Notes: generated from the sequence alone by a model not told the origin. Shown: positions 34,380 through 46,172, counted from the first letter of the stretch. The stretch: DNA of 64,000 bases from Austropuccinia psidii (GCA_023105745.1 JALGQZ010000009.1:16788564-16852563); one strand, 5' to 3'. Numbers and translations are program-made.

Positions 34380-34805
34380 GGGATTTTGGCCAATTTGCGC
34401 AAAAATGCGCAAAATTTGCGCAAAGTGCGCAAATGTGCATATATGCCACAATGGCATATAATGGTGAAAAAATTGAAAAAACTTGCTTTATGATGAAAAA
34501 TTGGCCTTATAGGGTGTTTTGGCCATTTTGCGCATTTTTGCGCAAAATGCGCAAATGCGCATATATGCCATAATGGCATATATATTGGTGAAAAAAGGTG
34601 AAAAGGTTGATAAATGATGGAAAAATGGCGTCTAAGGTGTGATGGCCATTTTGCGCAATTTTTGCGCAAAATGCGCAAAGTGCGCAAATGCGCAATTATG
34701 ATGAAAATGGCCAAAAAGGCGTTTTGAAGACTTTTGACAAGATAAACAGGCCTTTTGCACAAAAGTGCGCAAAAGTGCCTAAATGCGCAAAATGCGCAAA
34801 TTTGC
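34380..34805. repeat. TGCGCA palindrome cluster (B1)
   Basis: Dense irregular array of TTTGCGCAAA, AATGCGCAAA and GCGCATATATGCC motifs in three blocks separated by GGTGAAAAA..TTGGCCTTATAGG. A second cluster in B2 lies at 44385-44735. Translation gives Cys/Ala/His repeats in every frame, which I regard as an artefact. In B2 the cluster lies just upstream of the plus-strand antisense gene. Confidence 0.8.
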
Positions 34806-35078
34806 CAATATGCCTAATCAAGCATATCTTGATGAAAAATGATAAAACTGAGCTATTTTGAAATTTTGAGGTTTGATATGGCCATTTGTGCCAAAGTGCA
34901 TAAATTCATGAAATTGGCCCATTGGCCATTTGAAGCAGGGTTTTCCTCTTGATCTGGATTTCTTCTTGAATGTCTTTCTTCTTATACCCTTCTTGACTGG
35001 TCAATTGCCATAAATGCCTTGCTGACTTGCAATTGTCCATAAATCTCTTGGTCTTGAATTTGAAATTTTGACTTGAAG

Positions 35079-35110
35079 ATGAGTTCAAGGCTGACTTGAA
35101 GAAGTTTTGA
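35079..35110 (+). pseudogene. Remnant of antisense gene in B1 (internal deletion)
   Basis: The first seven codons of the B2 antisense gene are followed directly by its last few codons. B2 45023-46158 (about 1.1 kb) is missing. CTT is shared at both edges, so the joint is a microhomology deletion. Flanks on both sides remain colinear with B2. Confidence 0.85.
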
Positions 35111-35394
35111 TGAGGGTTATCTGTAGGTGGTCTTTACCATTACTAGTGTTTTACTCTTTGATTATTGAATGAATTGACTCCCCAAACGTGATATGGGAGT
35201 GATGACTATTGCTTTTTGAACTAAGAAATAAAAATAAAAATAAAAGATACAAGTAAAAGAAAATGAAATAAAAAATAAAAATGAAAAAGAATTGAGAGAA
35301 AAAGAGAGTAAAGAAAGAAATAAGAAATGCCTGAGGGTTGTCCTTCTTGTGGTGAGTTTCTTGATTTTTGACCAAAATGTTCTGAAAGATAAAA

Positions 35395-35820
35395 TCAAGC
35401 ATTTGATGCTCACAGCGTGGCCAAGGTAATGTTTTACAAGAAGTAGACCCTTCAGGGATGCATACCAGGAGATGGAACTTGCTTTCATAATTTCCACTCC
35501 CCACTAAGCACCATAAATGAAAAAGAAATTATGCCATAACATGAATTGTGGTAATGAATGTCTTGAAAGATAATTTATGGCATGATTAAAGAAAGAAAAG
35601 AAAATAAGAGAGAGATTGGGCCATATCTTGATGAAAGGTCCCAATCTTGAGGGTATGATGTTGCAAGGCCTTCTGAACCTGTCCAAAGAATTGACAAGTG
35701 CTCACAAAGTGGCCAAGGTGATGCTTAAAACACATTTGGGTAGAATACCCCCTTAAAGGTGCATGCCAGGAGAGGAACTTACTTTCATAAACCCCAATCC
35801 CCACCAAGTACCATAAATCA
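35395..35820 (-). repeat. Chromodomain-derived repeats downstream of pol (B1)
   Basis: Two related units (about 35395-35520 and 35690-35820), each containing ATGGTRCTTRGTGGGGA, then GAAAGTAAGTTCC and CACAAAGTGGCCAAGG-like sequence (minus/plus mix). The first part resembles the start of the adjacent chromodomain (L-W-Y-L-V). Same units at 46465-46885 and, diverged, at 26215-26576. Confidence 0.6.
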
Positions 35821-36060
35821 AACTCTTGAGGCATTTGGGCCAGGATTGTCTGGATACAAAGTGTGAAAATCCTTGACAAGGTCTGGGGAGTTGGTAAGGT
35901 TGGAAGCTGGTTCCCAAGTTGTTCTTTCTGGGTCTTCATTGAATCCTTTCCACTCCACTAAATACCATAATGAACCTCTCTTGAGGTTTGAGTCCAGAAC
36001 CTGAGCCACTTCCCATTCTTCTTGCTCTTCCACTATTATTGGAGGTTGTGGCAATTGGTG
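35818..36060 (-). pseudogene. B1 chromodomain
   Basis: The segment after the nonsense codon at 36061-36063 encodes a classical chromodomain: WEVAQVLDSNLKRGSLWYLV, then EWKGF and TTWEPASNL. In chromoviruses this domain guides integrase to methylated histone H3 in heterochromatin. It should be the C-terminus of pol. Confidence 0.85.
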
Positions 36061-37634
36061 TCAATTTGGGATAGTTGATTGCTTTACCGGTTCTAACAAG
36101 GACACATGGAAAACAGGGTGAACTGACTTCCATTGTTGAGGCAACTTGAGGTGATATGCATGGCTGCCAATCTTCTTGAGAACTTCAAAGGGTCCCAACC
36201 ATCTTTCTGAAAGTTTCTTGGTGGGTCTTGTTGTCTTGATGTTCTTGGAAGCTAGCCATACTTTGTCCCCAGGTTGGAAATCAGGTGGAATTGCTCTATT
36301 TTTATCTGCATACTTCTTAAAACACTTTATTGCTGACTTTAATTCTTCCTTGACAACTTGCTGTACTGATTGGAGTTTTGATGATAACTTTCCAGCAGGT
36401 GTATCTTGAGAAATGTGAAATGAATCAAAGCTGGGATTTCTTCCATAAATAGTGAAAAATGGAGACTGTTTTGTTGATACATGTTCTGCATTATTATAGG
36501 CAAATTCAGCCAGAGGGAGCCAGGTGTGCCAGTCATCTTGATGGTAACTGACATACATCCAAAGATACTGTTCTAGAATCTGATTTACCCTCTCTGTCTG
36601 TCCATCTGTTTTAGGGTGAAAGGCAGTTGAAAGATCTCTTGATATCTTGAGCTGCTGACACAATTGAGTCCAAAATGATGAAACAAATAATGAACCTCTA
36701 TCACTAACAATACTGATTGGAAGACCATTTTTGGAAAAGACATGATTAATGAATATTTGAGCTAAATCCAAAGCAATGATTGTTGAATAAGTTGGAATAA
36801 ATATTGCCATTTTTGAAAATCTGTCTACAACTACTAAAATTGAATCAAAGTTGCTTGACAAGGGCAATTGGGTGATAAAGTCCATTGATAAAGAATTCCA
36901 AGGACCAGATGGAATTTGAAGAGGCTTGAGAAATCCAAACTTCTTATGGTGGATGTTCTTGTTTCTTGAACATTGCTGACATGAGGACACATAGTCCTTG
37001 ATGATTTGATTCATGCCAGCCCAATAAAAATCCCTCTTTATCAGCTTGAGGGTCTTTTCCTGGCCAGGATGGCCAGCCAACGGTGAATCATGACGCTTTT
37101 GAAGAATGTCCAATCGAATTTCATGATTGCTTGGAATGACTACTCTATCTTTGAACAATAATAATTTTGCTTGAGGTTCAAGAGAATATTCTGGGACTGA
37201 TTCTCCTCTTGCTAATTTCTTGAGGATTTCCTTATAACCTTTGTCTTTCCATACTTGTCTTTGAATTTGATCAACTACATCTGAAAAAATATCAACTTTT
37301 ATTGAGAAGAATCTTGACTCTTGAATTTCATTTTGCTTGAGAACTTGATGAAAATTCTGAGGATTCTTGCTGATGAAATCCACCCCCCTCTCTGGGTACA
37401 CATTGTCCCGACGTGACAAGGCATCTGGTAAAGTGGCCAGCCTGCCTGGGCGGTAAGTGATGATAAAGTGGAATTCAGATAGAAATTCTGCCCAACAGCC
37501 TTGACGACGAGTAAGGACTTTAGAGGACATAAAATAATGAAGGGAACAATGGTCTGTCAAGACCTCAAAAGAATCAGAAAGAGAAAGGAGAAAAGCTCTC
37601 CAGCGCTTGAGAGCCCAAACTATGCCAAGGAGTT
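36061..37634 (-). pseudogene. pol: B1 pol, C-terminal part (RNase H end, integrase)
   Basis: Open from the solo LTR edge to a nonsense codon at 36061-36063 (Arg codon in B2). Contains the RNase H end (TDHCSLHYF, then LPDALSRRD), the integrase zinc domain (HDSPLAGHPG, CQQCSRNK) and the DDE core (MDFITQLP, SDRGSLF, TDGQTERVNQ). Continues directly from 39661. Confidence 0.88.
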
Positions 37635-39660
37635 TGTAAGGTTTGACTATGAAACAATAAGTAAAAAATTACTAATTTATTACTTATTGTACTCTGAATG
37701 TCCTTATAATTGAAATGAATAAGATTAAAATAATAATAATAATAAAGAAATATTATTATTATGGCGTAAAAATATTATATTATTAAATAAATATAATAAT
37801 ATAATTAATATTATATAAAATTATAATATTAAAAATAATATATTAATATAAAATAATTAATATATTATAAAACTCTTTATTATTGTTACCAACAAATAAT
37901 AAAGGCGTAAAAAATTGTTTTTTATAAATAAAAAACAATTAATAACAATAATATTACCAATATTAAAGTTATATATTAATATAAATACTATTTATATTAA
38001 TTAAGAATTATTAAGAGTAATAATGAGAGAGAAATTATTATAATAAGATGAAATAACCTACTTTTAACACTTAAAATAATAATTTTGAAATATTTTACGC
38101 CAAAAGAATATAATACAACTTTTTCAAATTGTATTTACAATAAAAATAAAGAAAATTTACTAAAATTCTTGATTTTACGTGGAAATGAGTTTATAGAGAG
38201 ATTTATGACAAAAACAATTAAAGAATTGATTTAATCATCCAAAAGTGGTGATTAATAATAAGATGGTCCTTGGTCTTTAATAATTTAAGAGTTTTATATA
38301 TCAAGAATAAAGAAATTACCTTTTATTTAATTGATTTAATGTTTTTGATGCGTCTGAGGGGAAAATAGAGTGAAAAGAGCTCTATTTATAGTAAATACCT
38401 CCCTTTTAGAGTCCAACAGGCTTCTAGTAGACGTGTACTGATCATATCCACTGGAATTGATCAATAATTTAAGGTTTGAGGGTGATTACATCATGATCAA
38501 ACCATCTTACATCATTATTACACCATTATTTAAAGTTATCACTATAACTTTAAGTTTGATGACATCAGAGGCTTGGCAGAACCCCAAATTTCGTGAATTT
38601 TATTAGTATTAATCATAAACTAATAGTATTCACCAATTATATCACTCTTATGACTGTGAAACTTAATTTAAGGTTACAGTATGTGATCATAACTGCTCAA
38701 TTTAAGCTCAAACTTTGATCTTGAATAACTTTTAAGATTTACACGCTACAGCAATTCAGAGAGTGAATTCTGATAGCCTAGCATAACTTTATTATGCTGC
38801 CAAGAGCTTTTCATTACATCATCAAAACTCTAATTTTGATAATTTTTCTTGTAACTCATCTTTTCTGTCGAAATTCAATATTTTAAACTTGAAACCTTGA
38901 TTTCAGGGGGTTATACCCTGAATTTAATAATAAAAATTACATCATTCTTCACGAATGAACTATTAGAATCCAACTGTATACTTTCTTTTAAGTTTGGACC
39001 ACTTTCACAACAAAGTGGTCAACAGCTCTGTTGATTTTTATCAATATTTCATCATAGGTTTTAACCTTGTTTATAATTTGTAAAATAAAGTTCATATCTG
39101 TGTTCTTTCAGTAAGTACGTGGTAACTTTATTTTTGGATCATCATTCTATCATGTATAGTTTAGAAGATATTAGCTATGATCCTTGAATATATGCGTTGA
39201 CCAAAAAAGTGCATATATTCAGGATAATTCCTTAAGTATTGACTTTGGAAATTAGCTTATTAATTGTTTTATGTGTGGAATTTCGTGGGGAATCCACTGG
39301 TACAATTTATTTCACATGTTGTTTCATTGGTTTCTGAGATAAATAGGATTTTATGGTTTTTATAAGGTATTATACCTTATAATTCATTAAATATTGACTT
39401 TACAGATATGCCATAAAAATGATATATGTGTATTTTCCCATGAGGAATCCAATGGTATAATTTATTTTACATGTTGATTCATTGGTTTTTAAGTTAAACC
39501 AATTTTTGTACCAATTTATGGTATTTTTTGTATATTTAAGTAATTATTTTTAATGTATAATTATTCTAAGTGATTTTAGTATAATTATATTAAAGGTATA
39601 ATTATTCTTAATCTTTTTTGTGACCTTATTGGGTATGTGGTCATATCTCAAAGGCTCACA
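37635..39660 (-). repeat. Solo family 2 LTR (minus) inside B1 pol
   Basis: Minus-strand start TGTGAGCCTTTGAG at 39660 and end CCTTACA at 37635, 2026 bp, flanked by GAGTT (37630-37634 and 39661-39665). B2 shows the empty site with a single GAGTT at about 48699-48703. TATAAATAG is kept (about 38385). A solo LTR implies recombination between the two LTRs of a former full element. Confidence 0.95.
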
Positions 39661-41478
39661 GAGTTCCTTGTCATGAATTTCATAGTTGAGTTCAGCTGGT
39701 AAGAGCTTGCAACTATCAAATGCAATGGAATGCTTTCCTGAGTCATTCACCTGACTCAGTACAGCACCCAAGGCATAATTAGAAGCATCAGTCTCTACAA
39801 TGGTTGGTAGAGAAGGATTAAAGTGAGAGAGAATAGGAGCAGTGGTGAAAGCTTCTTTGAGTATTTGAAACTGACTAAGAGCTTCCTCATTGAAGATAAA
39901 GGGAGAATCTTTTTTAAGGAGGGAAGTGAGAGCAGAGATTTTTTTGGAATAATTTTAATGAAACAACGATAGAAGTTGGCAAAGCCAAGAAAGGATTGAA
40001 GGGCCTTGATGTTCTTGGGCTGAGGCCAATTGAGGATTTGTTGAACCTTTGAAGAATCCATCTTGAGGCCATCACTTGAAACAACATAGCCCAAGTATTC
40101 CACACTTGAGGCGTAGAATACACACTTTGAGGCTTTAGCAAACAAATTATTGTCTCTCAGTCTTTGGAGAACAGAGGCCACATGTTTAACATGTTCATCC
40201 AAAGAGCTAGAGAAGAACATAATATCATCTAAGTACACTACAACAAAAACATCCAAATAATCTGCAAAGATATCATTCACAAGATTTTGGAATGAAGCTG
40301 GAGCATTGGTTAAGCCAAATGGAATAACCAAATATTCATAACTGCCATATTTGGTTCTAACAGCAGTTAAGTGCTCATCCCCCTCTTTGATTCTCAAGAG
40401 ATTATAAGCACCACGCAGATCTATCTTGGAGAAGATAGTAGCACCGTTAAAGACGGTAAGAAGCTGATTCATTGGAGGGACAGGATACCTGTTCTTCCTA
40501 GTGACAGCATTAAGTGTGCGGTAGTCAACACACAAACGAAGACCACCATCCTTTTTCTTAACAAAAAGGACAGGTGCTCCTGTTGAGGAGGAGCTTGGTC
40601 TAATGAAACCTTTCTCTACATTCTCTGAAATGTAGGCCCGCAGTGTTTCTGACTCATTCTTTGATAAAGAGTAGATAACACCGGCTGGAGGTAGAAGACC
40701 CTCCAATTCAATATGGTGATCACAGGCGCGGTGTGGAGGAAGTTTCTCTACTTTCACCTTGGAGAATACATCCAGATAGTGGTGATAAGCAGGAGGGACT
40801 ACCTTCAACACAGTTTCAATCTCTTCTGGCTCTTCCTCCTCATCCCACTGCTCCTCCAGGGAGGCATGAAAAGATAAAGGAGGAAGGTCCATATCCCCTT
40901 GAAAGAGATGAAGTGAAGATATAGCAACATCTTCTCCAACATCTTTTATCTCTTTGAAGACTTCATCTCTTAATGGAAGTAATGACTGAGAGGGAAAAAT
41001 GGAGGGGTTATGGACAGAAGGAGGAAAAGAAGGTGTCTTAAGTTCACCAACCAGAGCAACACTGTTGACAGAAGTGGAAAAGTCATTACTGGTAGAAGAA
41101 ATGATACCACTAGAATCCTTATGACTAGAATCATAGGTGATCAATCCATTTTTCCAATCAATAATGGGATTAAAATGGTAAAGAAAATCATAGCCCAATA
41201 TTAGGTCTTCTCCCTTGGGTGAATCTATGATAAAGAAATCCCATTCAAAGCTTGGGAAGGAAGGTAAATCAAAAACCCACTTGGTATAATGGGTGATGAA
41301 CAAGGAAGTGGATTCACTGGAATCCAGGATGAAAAGAGGAATCTTTTCAGGGAGCTCTGACATGGTCAATGAGTACTTGAGAACAAAATTCTTTGCAATA
41401 AAGGAGTTTGTAGCACCAGAATCAATGAGAATACTATAAAAAATATCAGAGATTGAAGAAAAAATAAGAAATTTTCAA
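39661..41478 (-). pseudogene. pol: B1 pol, N-terminal part (protease, RT)
   Basis: Protease D-S-G-A near 41425, RT motifs including FVVVYLDDIMFFS (Y-L-D-D), and the start of RNase H at 39661-39760. TGA at 41475-41477 precedes the protease. A T is missing near 39950 relative to B2, shifting the frame. The A-run at 41438-41443 has six bases, and the frame stays open there, unlike in B2. Confidence 0.88.
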
Positions 41479-41563
41479 GATTTCTTGACACTAGTATTCA
41501 GAGTGCACAATTGTGCTCTTGAAGGAAATAAGTGAGAACCATTGAACACATCATGATTCCCAC

Positions 41564-42922
41564 TCAGGCTTTTCCCTGCTTGCTAGGGAAGCCTTTTGAT
41601 GACCCTTGCCTATTCTCAGGCCTCTTGAAGCATTTTTCAAATGGGTGTTTACCACCACAATAATTGCATAAGCCTTCTTGAATCCTCCTCTCCTTTTCAG
41701 AACCAATAAATTTGTTGTCCTTATTGAGGAGAGCAGCATGAGGCTTGTCTTTGGACAATTGAAAATTCTTCCCCTTCTTATTCTTCTTGTGATAAGGCTT
41801 CTTTGATGATGAACTTTGAGGGGGCCTGGAGGAGTTGGATTCATTGATTGGAGGCTTCTTCTCTTGATGACTACCCTTTTCCTTCTGCCTCTCATGGTAC
41901 CTGGTATCTAATTCCAAGGTGATGTCCATGAGTTCTTGAAGACCATCAAAAGTTCCAGGGTGAGAAGCCAATTGGTCCAACAACCTTGATGCCAAGCCTC
42001 TCCTATACACATGAATATAGGCTCTTTCCCCCCAGTCTCCAATTCTTGACATTAAACTTTTAAAATCAGCTATGTACAAGGAAACTTGACCACTTTCCCT
42101 CATCCTCAAATTGTCCAACTCTTGTTCAGCTTTTCTGACTTCATTGGGATCACCAAACAGAGTGAATAACTGGGTTTCAAACAACTGCCAGTTATTGAGG
42201 AGATAAGAAGGGTCTTCATTAGAGATATTTGAGAGGTAAGGTTCAATACATTTGCCAGCTCTACCAGTAAGAAAAGAAGTTGAGTACAAAACCTTCTTCC
42301 TGTCAGAGAAGAAGTTTGCTGGGTCATTATGGAAAATTAATTGACAATATTGAACAAATCCTCTCAATTTATAAGCTTTGGTACCATCAAAAGAATCAGG
42401 TGCCTTCATTGATGGAGTCTTGAATGCAGGGGCTTTTGAAGTGTCCCTTGGGGCAACTGCTTGAGTGAGTTGTCCCATAAACTGAGTCATTTGCTCCATC
42501 ATCTTGAGGAAATTTGGTTCAGCTTGAGAGACAGAAGGTTGATTAGAAAGGGCTAGATTTGGAGCCTCAGGAGCTTCAGGAGCACCTGCCAAGGCAGCTG
42601 CCACTTCAGTCTCCTCAGATTCTTCCTCTTCCACAGACTCCTCCCCCTCCTCATCTTCAGCTTCCCCCAATCTACTTCTAGGCCCTTGAGGAATGCTTGG
42701 ATAGCCACCCAACAGTCCAGAGAATGATCTTGATCTTCTAGACTTCACACCTCCTCTTCTGGAGGGTGCTGCTCCTTCCATTGGTGGTCCTCTGTCCAAA
42801 TTTGCACTGAGTTGATGAACTGATGGTGTGCGGTCAAGAGGAGCCCTTGCTTTAGGAGTGAGAACAGCTTGATTTCTTTGAGATCTTGTATTCTTGGCTG
42901 GAGGGCTATGCTGAACTGGCAT
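41564..42922 (-). CDS. gag: B1 Gag (intact)
   Basis: Start chosen at the Met of MPVQHSPPAKNTRSQ. The frame is also open for 21 codons upstream. Acidic EEE-rich linker, capsid (FLKMMEQMTQFMGQLTQAV, then FDGTKAYKLRGF and the LFTLFGDP region), Lys-rich stretch, and a CCHC-like knuckle with a three-residue second gap (CNYCGGKHPFEKC). Stop at 41564-41566. The heptamer GGGAAAA at 41576-41570 precedes the stop by one codon, and pol is in the -1 frame. Confidence 0.88.
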   Translation of the reverse strand: MPVQHSPPAKNTRSQRNQAVLTPKARAPLDRTPSVHQLSANLDRGPPMEGAAPSRRGGVKSRRSRSFSGLLGGYPSIPQGPRSRLGEAEDEEGEESVEEEESEETEVAAALAGAPEAPEAPNLALSNQPSVSQAEPNFLKMMEQMTQFMGQLTQAVAPRDTSKAPAFKTPSMKAPDSFDGTKAYKLRGFVQYCQLIFHNDPANFFSDRKKVLYSTSFLTGRAGKCIEPYLSNISNEDPSYLLNNWQLFETQLFTLFGDPNEVRKAEQELDNLRMRESGQVSLYIADFKSLMSRIGDWGERAYIHVYRRGLASRLLDQLASHPGTFDGLQELMDITLELDTRYHERQKEKGSHQEKKPPINESNSSRPPQSSSSKKPYHKKNKKGKNFQLSKDKPHAALLNKDNKFIGSEKERRIQEGLCNYCGGKHPFEKCFKRPENRQGSSKGFPSKQGKA

Positions 42923-42985
42923 TATGAAAGAAGAATGAATAAAACTTGATGATACTTTGAATAAAAGAAGGCTTGACCAAAACAA

Positions 42986-43166
42986 TCAAATGAAAATCTT
43001 GATGAACTTGAGAACTCAATCAATAATCTTGAAGTGAATCAATGAATAAATCTTGAAGAGTGAAGATGACAAAGTCAAATTCTTATGAATAATCAATTTC
43101 AATCAATAAGTCAAATCAAGTCAATCAAAATCAAATCAATTAAGTCTTGAGGAATTCAAACAATAT
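42986..43166 (-). other. B1 leader, gag-proximal part
   Basis: Rich in TCAAT / CTTGA repeats, as in the B2 leader. Interrupted at AATAT by B2 and continued at 53504. Confidence 0.7.
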
Positions 43167-43928
43167 TGTCACAGGGGCTCTTCTAAAATGAAGAGGGCCT
43201 GGCACTCAGTGAACAGACTTACTTATGGAGGGCTCAAAAGGAAATACTCAAAAGATGAGAGTAATGGAGTAAGAGGATAAATTCCTAGTCATAAAATAAT
43301 AAGTATAAAAGATAAGAGAGACAAAGCAAAAGCAATAATAAAGAGCCAACCACAAATAATCCTGAGTCACTGTTTCAACCTGTTCAGAAAAGAGAAAAGT
43401 GATTAATAAGGATATGGCCACCAGGACTCTACTGAACAGGTGAGGGAAGGCTAAGACTAACTTAGTAAATAATAAAATAATATTCCAAAGTGAGAATAAA
43501 ATAATATTAAATAATAAATCAACTATTTTAATTAACTGGGGGAAAAACCCCCAGGTGGGTGAAGAGGGGCTGGTATATGTGAGAAATACCAGCCTTGGAG
43601 TTTGAGTGTTGAGATACTTGTCTGTATGCTGGAAGAAGTTGGATGTGGGATTGAATCCTGTATTGGTGAATCCAATACAGGTTATACAGTCAATACAGGT
43701 ATTTGCACCTGTATTGATTACAGGCCTGTATTTGGTGAATCCTGTATTTGGGTCTTGCCTGTAGGAACTGTATTGAGGTTTGAAACTGTATTTGGATCTT
43801 GCCTGTATGAAAACTGTATTTGGATAATCTTGAATGAAACCCCCTTGCTGATTGGGTTTTGAGGGGTATCAATGAAGTAATGATTGTGGAATATGATTGG
43901 TAATGCCCCTGCCTCCTTGGCTGTGACA
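43167..43928 (-). repeat. B2 3' LTR (762 bp)
   Basis: TGTCACAG...CTGTGACA. Apparently identical to 52742-53503. Polypurine tract AAGAGGGGGATAA on the minus strand at 43941-43929. Confidence 0.95.
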
Positions 43929-44384
43929 TTATCCCCCTCTTGAAAGTGGTGAGCTCTGAGCACCATAAGTACAGTGAGTCTTGATGAGCTTGAAATTAAT
44001 CCATACAGTTCTTTTCCCCAACTCCTTAAATTTATTCATTAAAATTTCTTCTTCAACCAATACTCAACAAAAATGCTCATTTGATCACCTGTAGGTATTT
44101 TCCCCTTCATCTTGAATTTGAATTCCCTCTTTCACTTCAAAATTCTTTCACTCTTCTTAAAATGTCTTCATTCTTGTCTTGAGTGTCTTCACCAAACTTT
44201 TCTTGAGTCCTCATGGCTTTTTGAAAAGTGGGTGATCTGGGTTTATGTCCCAAGAACACCAGATTTCATCATAATTTTCATCTTGAGGGTGTTGGCATAA
44301 AGTGGCCAACACTCGAGGTTTTGGACCATTTCAGAAGTCCTGGCCAAAATCCTTGATTTTGTGATTAGAGGGGATTTTGGCCAA
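43929..44384 (-). other. B2 3' non-coding zone
   Basis: Colinear with 33935-34379. No gene seen. Confidence 0.6.
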
Positions 44385-44735
44385 TTTGCGCAAAAATGCG
44401 CAAAATGCGCAAAATTTGCGCAAAGTGCGCAAATGCGCATATATGCCAAAATGGCATATATTGGTGGAAAACTGAAAAAAATTGATAAAAGCTGAAAAAA
44501 TGGCCTTATAAGGTGTTTTGGCCATTTTGCGCAGAATTTGCGCAAAAGTGCGCAAATGCGCAAAATTTGCGCAAAGTGCGCAAATGCGCAATTATGATGA
44601 AATTGGCCTAAAAGGCCTTTTGAAGCCTTTTGACAAGATAAAAGGGCCTTTTGCGCAAAAATGCGCAAAAGTGCGCAAATGCGCAAAATGCGCAAATTTG
44701 CGCAAAATTGCGCAAAGTGCGCAAATTTGCCAATA
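44385..44735. repeat. TGCGCA palindrome cluster (B2)
   Basis: Two main blocks (44385-44460 and 44525-44590) and a third (44650-44735) of TTTGCGCAAA / AGTGCGCAAATGCGC units, GC-bearing palindromes in otherwise AT-rich DNA. The cluster ends about 270 bp upstream of the antisense gene's ATG (45004), so it may be that gene's control region. It could equally act at the 3' end of the sense transcript. Confidence 0.8.
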
Positions 44736-45003
44736 TGCATAATTAAGCATATTTTGATGAAAAATGATAAAATAGAGTAATTTTGAAGTTTTGAGGTCTG
44801 ATGTGGCCATTTGCGCCAAAGTGAATACAATCATGAAATTGGCCAATTGGGCCATTTGAAGCAGTTTTTCTCCTTGATCTTGATTTCTTCTTGAATTTCT
44901 TTCTTCTTATCCCCTTCTTGACTGGTCAATTGCCATAAATGCCTTGCTGACTTGCAATTGTCCATAAATCTCTTGGTCTTGAATTTAAAATTTTGACTTG
45001 AAG

Positions 45004-46172
45004 ATGAGTTCAAGGCTGACTTCCCTCTGTGATTCCAATCACTCTGATTCCCCACCCTCTGTACTTTATGGTCCTGGTGTTTTTGATAACTTGAGGGAGC
45101 TTTCTGAAGAGAGTATGGCCCCTACAGAGATTTGGGACATCAATAAAACCTATAATGGGTTCAAATCTGTCAGAGTTATTGAACCACCCTGCACCAATTG
45201 TAAGAGGAAAGGGATTCCTTGTGTGGAATCTGCTACTGCTAGGTCCACCAGGTGCCAGTTTTGCAATCTTGGAAAAAGAAATTGTTCCCAAGCCCACTAT
45301 AGCTTTCCTGAAGATGCCAGAAGATTATGGAGCAGCATCAAGAAGGGTGGATGATTTGGATTGGAAGCTCCTGTTGATGAACCTCCCACCTCTGATGCCA
45401 CCTCTGGTCACTCCAATTGTGAGTTGATTGGCCATAAAATTGATGGGTTGCTGACTTCTGTGTTTTCTTTTCTTCTTCTTCAGTGACTGGATCTAGAATG
45501 AGGGGTGTCCAACAATGGAATAATACCAGTGGTTCCTGGGCAGCCATTGGAGGACCAATTCACCCCCAAGGAAATCCCATTGGAGTGGCCCCAGAGGTTC
45601 CCATTTTGGTCACCAGAAAAGATGGAAGACTTGGAAAATTGAAGAGAAATTTGGTGGTTCAAGATGAAAATGATACTGATGCTGAAGGAAGTGATGAGAT
45701 TGATGGAGAAGAGCTTGAAATGACTACCCCAATCCAGAAAAGAAGAATCCAATCCACCTCACAATCCCCAGTCCAAGCCAGTACCACCAATAATGAAGTG
45801 ATCAGGTCCCCCCAACCACCTCAACTTCCAATTAGATCCCCAACCAGGCCCTCCACACTTGCCTCCACCTCTACCAATATCCAACCACCAGTGGCCAGCA
45901 CTTCTAGAGACCCAATGTCTCCAGAACCTGAATCAATCTTTGAAACCCGTCGCCGCTGGAATATTACTGGCAACTTCACTGATCAAAAAAGGGTGAACAA
46001 GAAGGTGGTCACCTCTCTATTTGCTGAAGTTTATGCTTTAACTGAGGTGTTTGTTGATAAGGCCATGAAGAGTGCTATTCCAGGGGAGCCCACTGCTGCT
46101 TTGGCCAGGGAGGCAGTTGCTTATGAAGATGCCATGGTTGTTAAGTTTAGAGAAGCCTTGAAGAAATTTTGA
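45004..46172 (+). CDS. Antisense accessory gene of B2: Cys-cluster protein, two exons
   Basis: Exon 1 45004-45418, intron 45419-45483 (GTGAGT...CTGAC...TTCTTCTTCTTCAG), exon 2 45484-46172. The exons join in frame (367 codons plus stop). One nonsense codon, TGA at 45352-45354, interrupts exon 1. Residues about 62-94 hold the cluster C-x2-C-x6-C-x11-C-x2-C-x5-C (CTNCKRKGIPC, then CQFCNLGKRNC), reminiscent of fungal zinc clusters. The middle is Ser/Pro/Thr-rich. The end (RRRWNIT to FREALKKF) is helical-looking. It lies opposite to gag-pol between the chromodomain and the 3' LTR. I recall similar predicted proteins from A. psidii but no function. DNA binding is a guess from the cysteines. Confidence 0.7.
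45419..45483 (+). other. Intron of the antisense gene
   Basis: GTGAGT donor, TTGCTGAC branch-like sequence (about 45448-45455), a pyrimidine tract and CAG acceptor. All signals are on the plus strand, which supports real transcription opposite to gag-pol. Confidence 0.8.

Noticed and set aside
34380..34805. Possible CRISPR-like or protein-coding repeat array (Cys/Ala/His-rich frames on minus)
   Set aside because: Units are short, irregular palindromes with no unique spacers. Open frames arise from the repeat itself and occur on both strands.
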